This document shows, piece after piece, positions 50,644-63,412 of a stretch of 64,000 nt of DNA. The notes under the pieces are model-generated. The model had not been told where the DNA came from. It made no database searches and worked only from the letters and a program-made list of their open reading frames with translations. Both the position numbers and the translations under genes were made by a program. Numbering within the stretch: position 1 is the first letter of the stretch; every line of letters starts with the position of its first letter. This stretch comes from Chamaea fasciata (taxonomy: Eukaryota > Chordata > Aves > Passeriformes > Sylviidae). The stretch lies in assembly GCA_029207755.1 (NCBI GenBank), contig JARCOQ010000086.1:62001-126000 (forward strand), in the 5' to 3' direction.

Positions 50644-51440
50644 CCATGGATGCCACTGTGGATGGACACTGGTTTGGATGGACATAAGAGCCACGGATCC
50701 CAATCTGGATGGACGCTGCTGTGAATAGACACCAGAGCCATGGATCCCACAGTGGATTGACAGTGGTCAGGATGGACACCAGAGCAATGGATGCCACTGT
50801 GGATGGACGCAGGTAGAGATGCACACCAGAGTAATGGTGTCCGCTCTGGATGGACACTGGTATGGATAGACATCAGAGCCTTGGATCCCAGCTTGACTGT
50901 GTTCTGGATGGAGAGCAGAGTCTTGGATTGGACTCTGGATGGATACCACTCCAGATGGACAGCAGAGTCTTGGATTGGACTCTGGATGGATACTGCTCCA
51001 GATGGAACGCAGAGCCATGGATCCCACTCTTGGTGGATACTGGTCTGGATGGACTCCAGAGCCATGGATCCGTCTCTGGATGAACACAGTTCTGGATGGA
51101 CACAAGAGCCATAGATCCAAATTGGAACCTGTTCTGGATGGATGCAAGGGCCATGGATTCCACTCTGGATGGATACTGCTCCAGTTAGCAACCAGAGTCA
51201 TAGATCCGAATCCAGATGGAGACTGGTCCAGATGGACACTGGTCCGGATGGTGACCAGAGCCATTCCTCCCACCTTGTATTGATAGTGGTCTTGCCAGAC
51301 CCCGAGGCATGGATCCCACTCTGGATGGCCAGTGCTCTGGATGGGCCCCAGACCATGGATCCCCTATGAATGGACACTGGTCTAGATGGACGCCAGAGCC
51401 ATGGATTCCAGCTGGACACTGGTGTGGATGGACACCAGAG
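50644..51440 (+). repeat. HOR copy 53, 797-bp class
   Basis: Matches copy 46 (taccactcc, gatgaacac, gtgctctgg) at 6,809 bp. Confidence 0.95.
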
Positions 51441-52534
51441 CCATGGATGCCACTGTGGATGGACACTGGTTTGGATGGACATAAGAGCCACGGATCCCAA
51501 TCTGGATGGATGCTGCTGTGAATAGACCCCAGAGCCATGGATCCCACAGTGGATTGACAGTGGTCAGGATGGACACCAGAGCAATGGATGCCACTGTGGA
51601 TGGACGCAGGTAGAGATGCACACCAGAGTAATGGTGTCCGCTCTGGATGGACACTGGTATGGATAGACAGCAGAACCCTGGCTTCCACTCTGGATGGACG
51701 CTTGCCTGAATAGACAAAAGAGCTATGGATTCCAGCTTGACACTGGTCTGGATGGACACCAGAGCCATGAATCCCACTCTGAATGCACACTACTCGTGAT
51801 GGACACAAGAGCCATGCATCCCTCTGTGGATGGAGCCTGGTTTGAATGGACAGCACAGCCACGCATCCAGATGGACACCAGAGCCGTGGATCCCAACTGG
51901 ACAGTGGTCTCGATGGACACCAGTGCCATGGATCCCACTGTGGATGGACACTGGTATGGATAGACATCAGAGCCTTGGATCCCAGCTTGACTGTGTTCTG
52001 GATGGAGAGCAGAGTCTTGGATTGGACTCTGGATGGATACTGCTCCAGATGGACAGCAGAGTCTTGGATTGGACTCTGGATGGATACTGCTCCAGATGGA
52101 ACGCAGAGCCATGGATCCCACTGTTGGTGGATACTGGTCTGGATGGACTCCAGAGCCATGGATCCGTCTCTGGATGGACACAGTTCTGGATGGACACAAG
52201 AGCCATAGATCCAAATTGGAACCTGTTCTGGATGGATGCAAGGGCCATGGATTCCACTCTGGATGGATACTGCTCCAGTTAGCAACCAGAGTCATAGATC
52301 CGAATCCAGATGGAGACTGGTCCAGATGGACACTGGTCCGGATGGTGACCAGAGCCATTCCTCCCACCTTGTATTGATAGTGGTCTTGCCAGACCCCGAG
52401 GCATGCATCCCACTCTGGATGGCCAGTGGTCTGGATGGGCCCCAGACCATGGATCCCCTATGAATGGACACTGGTCTAGATGGACGCCAGAGCCATGGAT
52501 TCCAGCTGGACACTGGTGTGGATGGACACCAGAG
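51441..52534 (+). repeat. HOR copy 54, full 1094-bp class
   Basis: Matches copy 47 (gatgctgctg, ggattccag) at 6,809 bp. Confidence 0.95.
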
Positions 52535-53331
52535 CCATGGATGCCACTGTGGATGGACACTGGTTTGGATGGACATAAGAGCCACGGATCCCAATCTGGA
52601 TGGACGCTGCTGTGAATAGACACCAGAGCCATGGATCCCACAGTGGATTGACAGTGGTCAGGATGGACACCAGAGCAATGGATGCCACTGTGGATGGACG
52701 CAGGTAGAGATGCACACCAGAGTAATGGTGTCCGCTCTGGATGGACACTGGTATGGATAGACATCAGAGCCTTGGATCCCAGCTTGACTGTGTTCTGGAT
52801 GGAGAGCAGAGTCTTGGATTGGACTCTGGATGGATACTGCTCCAGATGGACAGCAGAGTCTTGGATTGGACTCTGGATGGATACTGCTCCAGATGGAACG
52901 CAGAGCCATGGATCCCACTCTTGATGGATACTGGTCTGGATGGACTCCAGAGCCATGGATCCGTCTCTGGATGGACACAGTTCTGGATGGACACAAGAGC
53001 CATAGATCCAAATTGGAACCTGTTCTGGATGGATGCAAGGGCCATGGATTCCACTCTGGATGGATACTGCTCCAGTTAGCAACCAGAGTCATAGATCCGA
53101 ATCCAGATGGAGACTGGTCCAGATGGACACTGGTCCGGATGGTGACCAGAGCCATTCCTCCCACCTTGTATTGATAGTGGTCTTGCCAGACCCCGAGGCA
53201 TGCATCCCACTCTGGATGGCCAGTGGTCTGGATGGGCCCCAGACCATGGATCCCCTATGAATGGACACTGGTCTAGATGGACGCCAGAGCCATGGATTCC
53301 AGCTGGACACTGGTGTGGATGGACACCAGAG
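52535..53331 (+). repeat. HOR copy 55, 797-bp class
   Basis: Matches copy 48 (cttgatgg in m16) at 6,809 bp. Confidence 0.95.
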
Positions 53332-54467
53332 CCATGGATGCCACTGTGGATGGACACTGGTTTGGATGGACATAAGAGCCACAGATCCCAATCTGGATGG
53401 ACGCTGCTGTGAATAGACCCCAGAGCCATGGATCCCACAGTGGATTGACAGTGGTCAGGATGGACACCAGAGCAATGGATGCCACTGTGGATGGACGCAG
53501 GTAGATATGCACACCAGAGTAATGGTGTCCGCTCTGGATGGACACTGGTATGGATAGACAGCAGAACCCTGGCTTCCACTCTGGATGGACGCTTGCCTGA
53601 ATAGACAAAAGAGCTATGGATCCCAGCTTGACACTGGTCTGGATGGACACCAGAGCCATGAATCCCACTCTGAATGCACACTACTCGTGATGGACACAAG
53701 AGCCATGCATCCCTCTGTGGATGGAGCCTGGTTTGAATGGACAGCACAGCCACGCATCCAGATGGACACCAGAGCCGTGGATCCCAACTGGACAGTGGTC
53801 TCGATGGACACCAGTGCCATGGATCCCACTGTGGATGGACACTGGTATGGATAGACATCAGAGCCTTGGATCCCAGCTTGACTGTGTTCTGGATGGAGAG
53901 CAGAGTCTTGGATTGGACTCTGGATGGATACTGCTCCAGATGGACAGCAGAGTCTTGGATTGGACTCTGGATGGATACTGCTCCAGATGGAACGCAGAGC
54001 CATGGATCCCACTGTTGGTGGATACTGGTCTGGATGGACTCCAGAGCCATGGATCCGTCTCTGGATGGACACAGTTCTGGATGGACACAAGAGCCATAGA
54101 TCCAAATTGGAACCTGTTCTGGATGGATGCATGGGCCATGGATTCCACTCTGGATGGATACTGCTCCAGTTAGCAACCAGAGTCATAGATCTGAATCCAG
54201 ATGGAGACTGGTCCAGATGGACACTGGTCCGGATGGTGACCAGAGCCATTCCTCCCACCTTGTATTGATAGTGGTCTTGCCAGACCCCGAGGCATGCATC
54301 CCACTCTGGATGGCCAGTGGTCTGGATGGGCCCCAGACCATGGATCCCCTATGAATGGACACTGGTCTAGATGGACGCCAGAGCCATGGATTCCAGCTGG
54401 ACACTGGTGAGGATGGACACCAGAGCCATGGATTCCAGCTGGACACTGGTGTGGATGGACACCAGAG
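53332..54467 (+). repeat. HOR copy 56, 1136-bp class
   Basis: Matches copy 49, including the doubled m24 (gtgaggatgg near 54408) and gtagatatgc. Confidence 0.95.
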
Positions 54468-55264
54468 CCATGGATGCCACTGTGGATGGACACTGGTTTG
54501 GATGGACATAAGAGCCACGGATCCCAATCTGGATGGACGCTGCTGTGAATAGACACCAGAGCCATGGATCCCACAGTGGATTGACAGTGGTCAGGATGGA
54601 CACCAGAGCAATGGATGCCACTGTGGATGGACGCAGGTAGAGATGCACACCAGAGTAATGGTGTCCGCTCTGGATGGACACTGGTATGGATAGACATCAG
54701 AGCCTTGGATCCCAGCTTGACTGTGTTCTTGATGGATAGCAGAGTCTTGGATTGGACTCTGGATGGATACTGCTCCAGATGGACAGCAGAGTCTTGGATT
54801 GGACTCTGGATGGATACTGCTCCAGATGGAACGCAGAGCCATGGATCCCACTCTTGATGGATACTGGTCTGGATGGACTCCAGAGCCATGGATCCGTCTC
54901 TGGATGGACACAGTTCTGGATGGACACAAGAGCCATAGATCCAAATTGGAACCTGTTCTGGATGGATGCAAGGGCCATGGATTCCACTCTGGATGGATAC
55001 TGCTCCAGTTAGCAACCAGAGTCATAGATCCGAATCCAGATGGAGACTGGTCCAGATGGACACTGGTCCGGATGGTGACCAGAGCCATTCCTCCCACCTT
55101 GTATTGATAGTGGTCTTGCCAGACCCCGAGGCATGCATCCCACTCTGGATGGCCAGTGGTCTGGATGGGCCCCAGACCATGGATCCCCTATGAATGGACA
55201 CTGGTCAAGATGGACGCCAGAGCCATGGATTCCAGCTGGACACTGGTGTGGATGGACACCAGAG
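54468..55264 (+). repeat. HOR copy 57, 797-bp class
   Basis: Matches copy 50 (cttgatggatagcag, ggtcaagatgg) at 6,809 bp. Confidence 0.95.
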
Positions 55265-56400
55265 CCATGGATGCCACTGTGGATGGACACTGGTTTGGAT
55301 GGACATAAGAGCCACGGATCCCAATCTGGATGGACGCTGCTGTGAATAGACCCCAGAGCCATGGATCCCACAGTGGATTGACAGTGGTCAGGATGGACAC
55401 CAGAGCAATGGATGCCACTGTGGATGGACGCAGGTAGAGATGCACACCAGAGTAATGGTGTCCGCTCTGGATGGACACTGGTATGGATAGACAGCAGAAC
55501 CCTGGCTTCCACTCTGGATGGACGCTTGCCTGAATAGACAAAAGAGCTATGGATCCCAGCTTGACACTGGTCTGGATGGACACCAGAGCCATGAATCCCA
55601 CTCTGAATGCACACTACTCGTGATGGACACAAGAGCCATGCATCCCTCTGTGGATGGAGCCTGGTTTGAATGGACAGCACAGCCACGCATCCAGATGGAC
55701 ACCAGAGCCGTGGATCCCAACTGGACAGTGGTCTCGATGGACACCAGTGCCATGGATCCCACTGTGGATGGACACTGGTATGGATAGACATCAGAGCCTT
55801 GGATCCCAGCTTGACTGTGTTCTGGATGGAGAGCAGAGTCTTGGATTGGACTCTGGATGGATACTGCTCCAGATGGACAGCAGAGTCTTGGATTGGACTC
55901 TGGATGGATACTGCTCCAGATGGAACGCAGAGCCATGGATCCCACTGTTGGTGGATACTGGTCTGGATGGACTCCAGAGCCATGGATCCGTCTCTGGATG
56001 GACACAGTTCTGGATGGACACAAGAGCCATAGATCCAAATTGGAACCTGTTCTGGATGGATGCATGGGCCATGGATTCCACTCTGGATGGATACTGCTCC
56101 AGTTAGCAACCAGAGTCATAGATCTGAATCCAGATGGAGACTGGTCCAGATGGACACTGGTCCGGATGGTGACCAGAGCCATTCCTCCCACCTTGTATTG
56201 ATAGTGGTCTTGCCAGACCCCGAGGCATGCATCCCACTCTGGATGGCCAGTGGTCTGGATGGGCCCCAGACCATGGATCCCCTATGAATGGACACTGGTC
56301 TAGATGGACGCCAGAGCCATGGATTCCAGCTGGACACTGGTGAGGATGGACACCAGAGCCATGGATTCCAGCTGGACACTGGTGTGGATGGACACCAGAG
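55265..56400 (+). repeat. HOR copy 58, 1136-bp class
   Basis: m1-m11 match copy 51; the 3' part matches copy 56 (gatgcatggg, gatctgaatcc, doubled m24). It lacks the gtagatatgc and cacagatccc of copy 56, so it is a recombinant. Repeated as copy 65. Confidence 0.95.
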
Positions 56401-57197
56401 CCATGGATGCCACTGTGGATGGACACTGGTTTGGATGGACATAAGAGCCACGGATCCCAATCTGGATGGACGCTGCTGTGAATAGACACCAGAGCCATGG
56501 ATCCCACAGTGGATTGACAGTGGTCAGGATGGACACCAGAGCAATGGATGCCACTGTGGATGGACGCAGGTAGAGATGCACACCTGAGTAATGGTGTCCG
56601 CTCTGGATGGACACTGGTATGGATAGACATCAGAGCCTTGGATCCCAGCTTGACTGTGTTCTGGATGGAGAGCAGAGTCTTGGATTGGACTCTGGATGGA
56701 TACTGCTCCAGATGGACAGCAGAGTCTTGGATTGGACTCTGGATGGATACTGCTCCAGATGGAACGCAGAGCCATGGATCTCACTCTTGGTGGATACTGG
56801 TCTGGATGGACTCCAGAGCCATGGATCCGTCTCTGGATGGACACAGTTCTGGATGGACACAAGAGCCATAGATCCAAATTGGAACCTGTTCTGGATGGAT
56901 GCAAGGGCCATGGATTCCACTCTGGATGGATACTGCTCCAGTTAGCAACCAGAGTCATAGATCCGAATCCAGATGGAGACTGGTCCAGATGGACACTGGT
57001 CCGGATGGTGACCAGAGCCATTCCTCCCACCTTGTATTGATAGTGGTCTTGCCAGACCCCGAGGCATGCATCCCACTCTGGATGGCCAGTGGTCTGGATG
57101 GGCCCCAGACCATGGATCCCCTATGAATGGACACTGGTCTAGATGGACGCCAGAGCCATGGATTCCAGCTGGACACTGGTGTGGATGGACACCAGAG
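56401..57197 (+). repeat. HOR copy 59, 797-bp class
   Basis: cacacctgag in m4 and gatctcactcttgg in m16, both shared only with copy 66. Confidence 0.95.
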
Positions 57198-57994
57198 CCA
57201 TGGATGCCACTGTGGATGGACACTGGTTTGGATGGACATAAGAGCCACGGATCCCAATCTGGATGGACGCTGCTGTGAATAGACACCAGAGCCATGGATC
57301 CCACAGTGGATTGACAGTGGTCAGGATGGACACCAGAGCAATGGATGCCACTGTGGATGGACGCAGGTAGAGATGCACACCAGAGTAATGGTGTCCGCTC
57401 TGGATGGACACTGGTATGGATAGACATCAGAGCCTTGGATCCCAGCTTGACTGCGTTCTGGATGGAGAGCAGAGTCTTGGATTGGACTCTGGATGGATAC
57501 TGCTCCAGATGGACAGCAGAGTCTTGGATTGGACTCTGGATGGATACTGCTCCAGATGGAACGCAGAGCCATGGATCCCACTCTTGATGGATACTGGTCT
57601 GGATGGACTCCAGAGCCATGGATCCATCTCTGGATGGACACAGTTCTGGATGGACACAAGAGCCATAGATCCAAATTGGAACCTGTTCTGGATGGATGCA
57701 AGGGTCATGGATTCCACTCTGGATGGATACTGCTCCAGTTAGCAACCAGAGTCATAGATCCGAATCCAGATGGAGACTGGTCCAGATGGACACTGGTCCG
57801 GATGGTGACCAGAGCCATTCCTCCCACCTTGTATTGATAGTGGTCTTGCCAGACCCCGAGGCATGCATCCCACTCTGGATGGCCAGTGGTCTGGATGGGC
57901 CCCAGACCATGGATCCCCTATGAATGGACACTGGTCTAGATGGACGCCAGAGCCATGGATTCCAGCTGGACACTGGTGTGGATGGACACCAGAG
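57198..57994 (+). repeat. HOR copy 60, 797-bp class
   Basis: cttgactgcg in m13, cttgatgg in m16, gatccatctc in m17 and aagggtcatgg at m18/m19. Shared with partial copy 67. Confidence 0.95.
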
Positions 57995-58791
57995 CCATGG
58001 ATGCCACTGTGGATGGACACTGGTTTGGATGGACATAAGAGCCACGGATCCCAATCTGGATGGACGCTGCTGTGAATAGACCCCAGAGCCATGGATCCCA
58101 CAGTGGATTGACAGTGGTCAGGATGGACACCAGAGCAATGGATGCCACTGTGGATGGACGCAGGTAGAGATGCTCACCAGAGTAATGGTGTTCGCTCTGG
58201 ATGGACACTGGTATGGATAGACATCAGAGCCTTGGATCCCAGCTTGACTGTGTTCTGGATGGAGAGCAGAGTCTTGGATTGGACTCTGGATGGATACTGC
58301 TCCAGATGGACAGCAGAGTCTTGGATTGGACTCTGGATGGATACTGCTCCAGATGGAACGCAGAGCCATGGATCCCACTCTTGGTGGATACTGGTCTGGA
58401 TGGACTCCAGAGCCATGGATCCGTCTCTGGATGGACACAGTTCTGGATGGACACAAGAGCCATAGATCCAAATTGGAACCTGTTCTGGATGGATGCAAGG
58501 GTCATGGATTCCACTCTGGATGGATACTGCTCCAGTTAGCAACCAGAGTCATAGATCCGAATCCAGATGGAGACTGGTCCAGATGGACACTGGTCCGGAT
58601 GGTGACCAGAGCCATTCCTCCCACCTTGTATTGATAGTGGTCTTGCCAGACCCCGAGGCATGGATCCCACTCTGGATGGCCAGTGGTCTGGATGGGCCCC
58701 AGACCATGGATCCCCTATGAATGGACACTGGTCTAGATGGACGCCAGAGCCATGGATTCCAGCTGGACACTGGTGTGGATGGACACCAGAG
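57995..58791 (+). repeat. HOR copy 61, 797-bp class
   Basis: Third consecutive 797 copy. Private gatgctcaccag and gtgttcgctc in m4/m5 near 58170-58195; aagggtcatgg shared with copy 60; gcatggatcc in m22. Confidence 0.95.
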
Positions 58792-59885
58792 CAATGGATG
58801 CCACTGTGGATGGACACTGGTTTGGATGGACATAAGAGCCACGGATCCCGATCTGGATGGACGCTGCTGTGAATAGACACCAGAGCCATGGATCCCACAG
58901 TGGATTGACAGTGGTCAGGATGGACACCAGAGCAATGGATGCCACTGTGGATGGACGCAGGTAGAGATGCACACCAGAGTAATGGTGTCCGCTCTGGATG
59001 GACACTGGTCTGGATAGACAGCAGAACCCTGGCTTCCACTCTGGATGGACGCTTGCCTGAATAGACAAAAGAGCTATGGATCCCAGCTTGACACTGGTCT
59101 GGATGGACACCAGAGCCATGAATCCCACTCTGAATGCACACTACTCGTGATGGACACAAGAGCCATGCATCCCTCTGTGGATGGAGCCTGGTTTGAATGG
59201 ACAGCACAGCCACGCATCCAGATGGACACCAGAGCCGTGGATCCCAACTGGACAGTGGTCTCGATGGACACCAGTGCCATGGATCCCACTGTGGATGGAC
59301 ACTGGTATGGATAGACATCAGAGCCTTGGATCCCAGCTTGACTGTGTTCTGGATGGAGAGCAGAGTCTTGGATTGGACTCTGGATGGATACTGCTCCAGA
59401 TGGACAGCAGAGTCTTGGATTGGACTCTGGATGGATACTGCTCCAGATGGAACGCAGAGCCATGGATCCCACTGTTGGTGGATACTGGTCTGGATGGACT
59501 CCAGAGCCATGGATCCGTCTCTGGATGGACACAGTTCTGGATGGACACAAGAGCCATAGATCCAAATTGGAACCTGTTCTGGATGGATGCAAGGGCCATG
59601 GATTCCACTCTGGATGGATACTGCTCCAGTTAGCAACCAGAGTCATGGATCCGAATCCAGATGGACACTGGTCCAGATGGACACTGGTCCGGATGGTGAC
59701 CAGAGCCATTCCTCCCACCTTGTATTGATAGTGGTCTTGCCAGACCCCGAGGCATGCATCCCACTCTGGATGGCCAGTGGTCTGGATGGGCCCCAGACCA
59801 TGGATCCCCTATGAATGGACACTGGTCTAGATGGACGCCAGAGCCATGGATTCCAGCTGGACACTGGTGTGGATGGACACCAGAG
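58792..59885 (+). repeat. HOR copy 62, full 1094-bp class
   Basis: Matches copy 52 at an offset of 9,242 bp. Confidence 0.95.
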
Positions 59886-60682
59886 CCATGGATGCCACTG
59901 TGGATGGACACTGGTTTGGATGGACATAAGAGCCACGGATCCCAATCTGGATGGACGCTGCTGTGAATAGACACCAGAGCCATGGATCCCACAGTGGATT
60001 GACAGTGGTCAGGATGGACACCAGAGCAATGGATGCCACTGTGGATGGACGCAGGTAGAGATGCACACCAGAGTAATGGTGTCCGCTCTGGATGGACACT
60101 GGTATGGATAGACATCAGAGCCTTGGATCCCAGCTTGACTGTGTTCTGGATGGAGAGCAGAGTCTTGGATTGGACTCTGGATGGATACCACTCCAGATGG
60201 ACAGCAGAGTCTTGGATTGGACTCTGGATGGATACTGCTCCAGATGGAACGCAGAGCCATGGATCCCACTCTTGGTGGATACTGGTCTGGATGGACTCCA
60301 GAGCCATGGATCCGTCTCTGGATGAACACAGTTCTGGATGGACACAAGAGCCATAGATCCAAATTGGAACCTGTTCTGGATGGATGCAAGGGCCATGGAT
60401 TCCACTCTGGATGGATACTGCTCCAGTTAGCAACCAGAGTCATAGATCCGAATCCAGATGGAGACTGGTCCAGATGGACACTGGTCCGGATGGTGACCAG
60501 AGCCATTCCTCCCACCTTGTATTGATAGTGGTCTTGCCAGACCCCGAGGCATGGATCCCACTCTGGATGGCCAGTGCTCTGGATGGGCCCCAGACCATGG
60601 ATCCCCTATGAATGGACACTGGTCTAGATGGACGCCAGAGCCATGGATTCCAGCTGGACACTGGTGTGGATGGACACCAGAG
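59886..60682 (+). repeat. HOR copy 63, 797-bp class
   Basis: Matches copy 53 at an offset of 9,242 bp (taccactcc, gatgaacac, gtgctctgg). Confidence 0.95.
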
Positions 60683-61479
60683 CCATGGATGCCACTGTGG
60701 ATGGACACTGGTTTGGATGGACATAAGAGCCACGGATCCCAATCTGGATGGATGCTGCTGTGAATAGACCCCAGAGCCATGGATCCCACAGTGGATTGAC
60801 AGTGGTCAGGATGGACACCAGAGCAATGGATGCCACTGTGGATGGACGCAGGTAGAGATGCACACCAGAGTAATGGTGTCCGCTCTGGATGGACACTGGT
60901 ATGGATAGACATCAGAGCCTTGGATCCCAGCTTGACTGTGTTCTGGATGGAGAGCAGAGTCTTGGATTGGACTCTGGATGGATACTGCTCCAGATGGACA
61001 GCAGAGTCTTGGATTGGACTCTGGATGGATACTGCTCCAGATGGAACGCAGAGCCATGGATCCCACTCTTGATGGATACTGGTCTGGATGGACTCCAGAG
61101 CCATGGATCCGTCTCTGGATGGACACAGTTCTGGATGGACACAAGAGCCATAGATCCAAATTGGAACCTGTTCTGGATGGATGCAAGGGCCATGGATTCC
61201 ACTCTGGATGGATACTGCTCCAGTTAGCAACCAGAGTCATAGATCCGAATCCAGATGGAGACTGGTCCAGATGGACACTGGTCCGGATGGTGACCAGAGC
61301 CATTCCTCCCACCTTGTATTGATAGTGGTCTTGCCAGACCCCGAGGCATGCATCCCACTCTGGATGGCCAGTGGTCTGGATGGGCCCCAGACCATGGATC
61401 CCCTATGAATGGACACTGGTCTAGATGGACGCCAGAGCCATGGATTCCAGCTGGACACTGGTGTGGATGGACACCAGAG
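60683..61479 (+). repeat. HOR copy 64, 797-bp class, recombinant
   Basis: The 5' part has gatggatgctgctg in m2, as in the 1094-bp copy 54; the 3' part has m16 cttgatgg, as in the 797-bp copy 55. This equals deletion of one 1,094-bp period from a copy 54-copy 55 pair, with the switch in or near m5/12 (60871-60917). Confidence 0.94.
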
Positions 61480-62615
61480 CCATGGATGCCACTGTGGATG
61501 GACACTGGTTTGGATGGACATAAGAGCCACGGATCCCAATCTGGATGGACGCTGCTGTGAATAGACCCCAGAGCCATGGATCCCACAGTGGATTGACAGT
61601 GGTCAGGATGGACACCAGAGCAATGGATGCCACTGTGGATGGACGCAGGTAGAGATGCACACCAGAGTAATGGTGTCCGCTCTGGATGGACACTGGTATG
61701 GATAGACAGCAGAACCCTGGCTTCCACTCTGGATGGACGCTTGCCTGAATAGACAAAAGAGCTATGGATCCCAGCTTGACACTGGTCTGGATGGACACCA
61801 GAGCCATGAATCCCACTCTGAATGCACACTACTCGTGATGGACACAAGAGCCATGCATCCCTCTGTGGATGGAGCCTGGTTTGAATGGACAGCACAGCCA
61901 CGCATCCAGATGGACACCAGAGCCGTGGATCCCAACTGGACAGTGGTCTCGATGGACACCAGTGCCATGGATCCCACTGTGGATGGACACTGGTATGGAT
62001 AGACATCAGAGCCTTGGATCCCAGCTTGACTGTGTTCTGGATGGAGAGCAGAGTCTTGGATTGGACTCTGGATGGATACTGCTCCAGATGGACAGCAGAG
62101 TCTTGGATTGGACTCTGGATGGATACTGCTCCAGATGGAACGCAGAGCCATGGATCCCACTGTTGGTGGATACTGGTCTGGATGGACTCCAGAGCCATGG
62201 ATCCGTCTCTGGATGGACACAGTTCTGGATGGACACAAGAGCCATAGATCCAAATTGGAACCTGTTCTGGATGGATGCATGGGCCATGGATTCCACTCTG
62301 GATGGATACTGCTCCAGTTAGCAACCAGAGTCATAGATCTGAATCCAGATGGAGACTGGTCCAGATGGACACTGGTCCGGATGGTGACCAGAGCCATTCC
62401 TCCCACCTTGTATTGATAGTGGTCTTGCCAGACCCCGAGGCATGCATCCCACTCTGGATGGCCAGTGGTCTGGATGGGCCCCAGACCATGGATCCCCTAT
62501 GAATGGACACTGGTCTAGATGGACGCCAGAGCCATGGATTCCAGCTGGACACTGGTGAGGATGGACACCAGAGCCATGGATTCCAGCTGGACACTGGTGT
62601 GGATGGACACCAGAG
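61480..62615 (+). repeat. HOR copy 65, 1136-bp class
   Basis: Matches copy 58 at an offset of 6,215 bp, including the doubled m24 (gtgaggatgg near 62555). Confidence 0.95.
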
Positions 62616-63412
62616 CCATGGATGCCACTGTGGATGGACACTGGTTTGGATGGACATAAGAGCCACGGATCCCAATCTGGATGGACGCTGCTGTGAATAG
62701 ACACCAGAGCCATGGATCCCACAGTGGATTGACAGTGGTCAGGATGGACACCAGAGCAATGGATGCCACTGTGGATGGACGCAGGTAGAGATGCACACCT
62801 GAGTAATGGTGTCCGCTCTGGATGGACACTGGTATGGATAGACATCAGAGCCTTGGATCCCAGCTTGACTGTGTTCTGGATGGAGAGCAGAGTCTTGGAT
62901 TGGACTCTGGATGGATACTGCTCCAGATGGACAGCAGAGTCTTGGATTGGACTCTGGATGGATACTGCTCCAGATGGAACGCAGAGCCATGGATCTCACT
63001 CTTGGTGGATACTGGTCTGGATGGACTCCAGAGCCATGGATCCGTCTCTGGATGGACACAGTTCTGGATGGACACAAGAGCCATAGATCCAAATTGGAAC
63101 CTGTTCTGGATGGATGCAAGGGCCATGGATTCCACTCTGGATGGATACTGCTCCAGTTAGCAACCAGAGTCATAGATCCGAATCCAGATGGAGACTGGTC
63201 CAGATGGACACTGGTCCGGATGGTGACCAGAGCCATTCCTCCCACCTTGTATTGATAGTGGTCTTGCCAGACCCCGAGGCATGCATCCCACTCTGGATGG
63301 CCAGTGGTCTGGATGGGCCCCAGACCATGGATCCCCTATGAATGGACACTGGTCTAGATGGACGCCAGAGCCATGGATTCCAGCTGGACACTGGTGTGGA
63401 TGGACACCAGAG
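62616..63412 (+). repeat. HOR copy 66, 797-bp class
   Basis: Matches copy 59 (cacacctgag, gatctcactc) at 6,215 bp. Confidence 0.95.

Larger units (their letters stand above)
48941..55749 (+). repeat. 6,809-bp tandem super-HOR, second copy
   Basis: Directly adjoins the first copy. The match continues to about 55958, where copy 58 keeps the ordinary ctggtctgg and copy 51 has ctagtctgg. Apparent identity over about 7 kb indicates a very recent unequal exchange, or an assembly duplication that needs excluding. Confidence 0.92.
55265..61479 (+). repeat. 6,215-bp super-HOR, first copy
   Basis: Copies 58-64 (1136+797+797+797+1094+797+797). The next copies, 65-67, repeat copies 58-60 at +6,215 with all rare markers shared. 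The match starts just after 55207, where copy 57 has ggtcaagatgg and copy 64 has ggtctagatgg. Confidence 0.88.
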
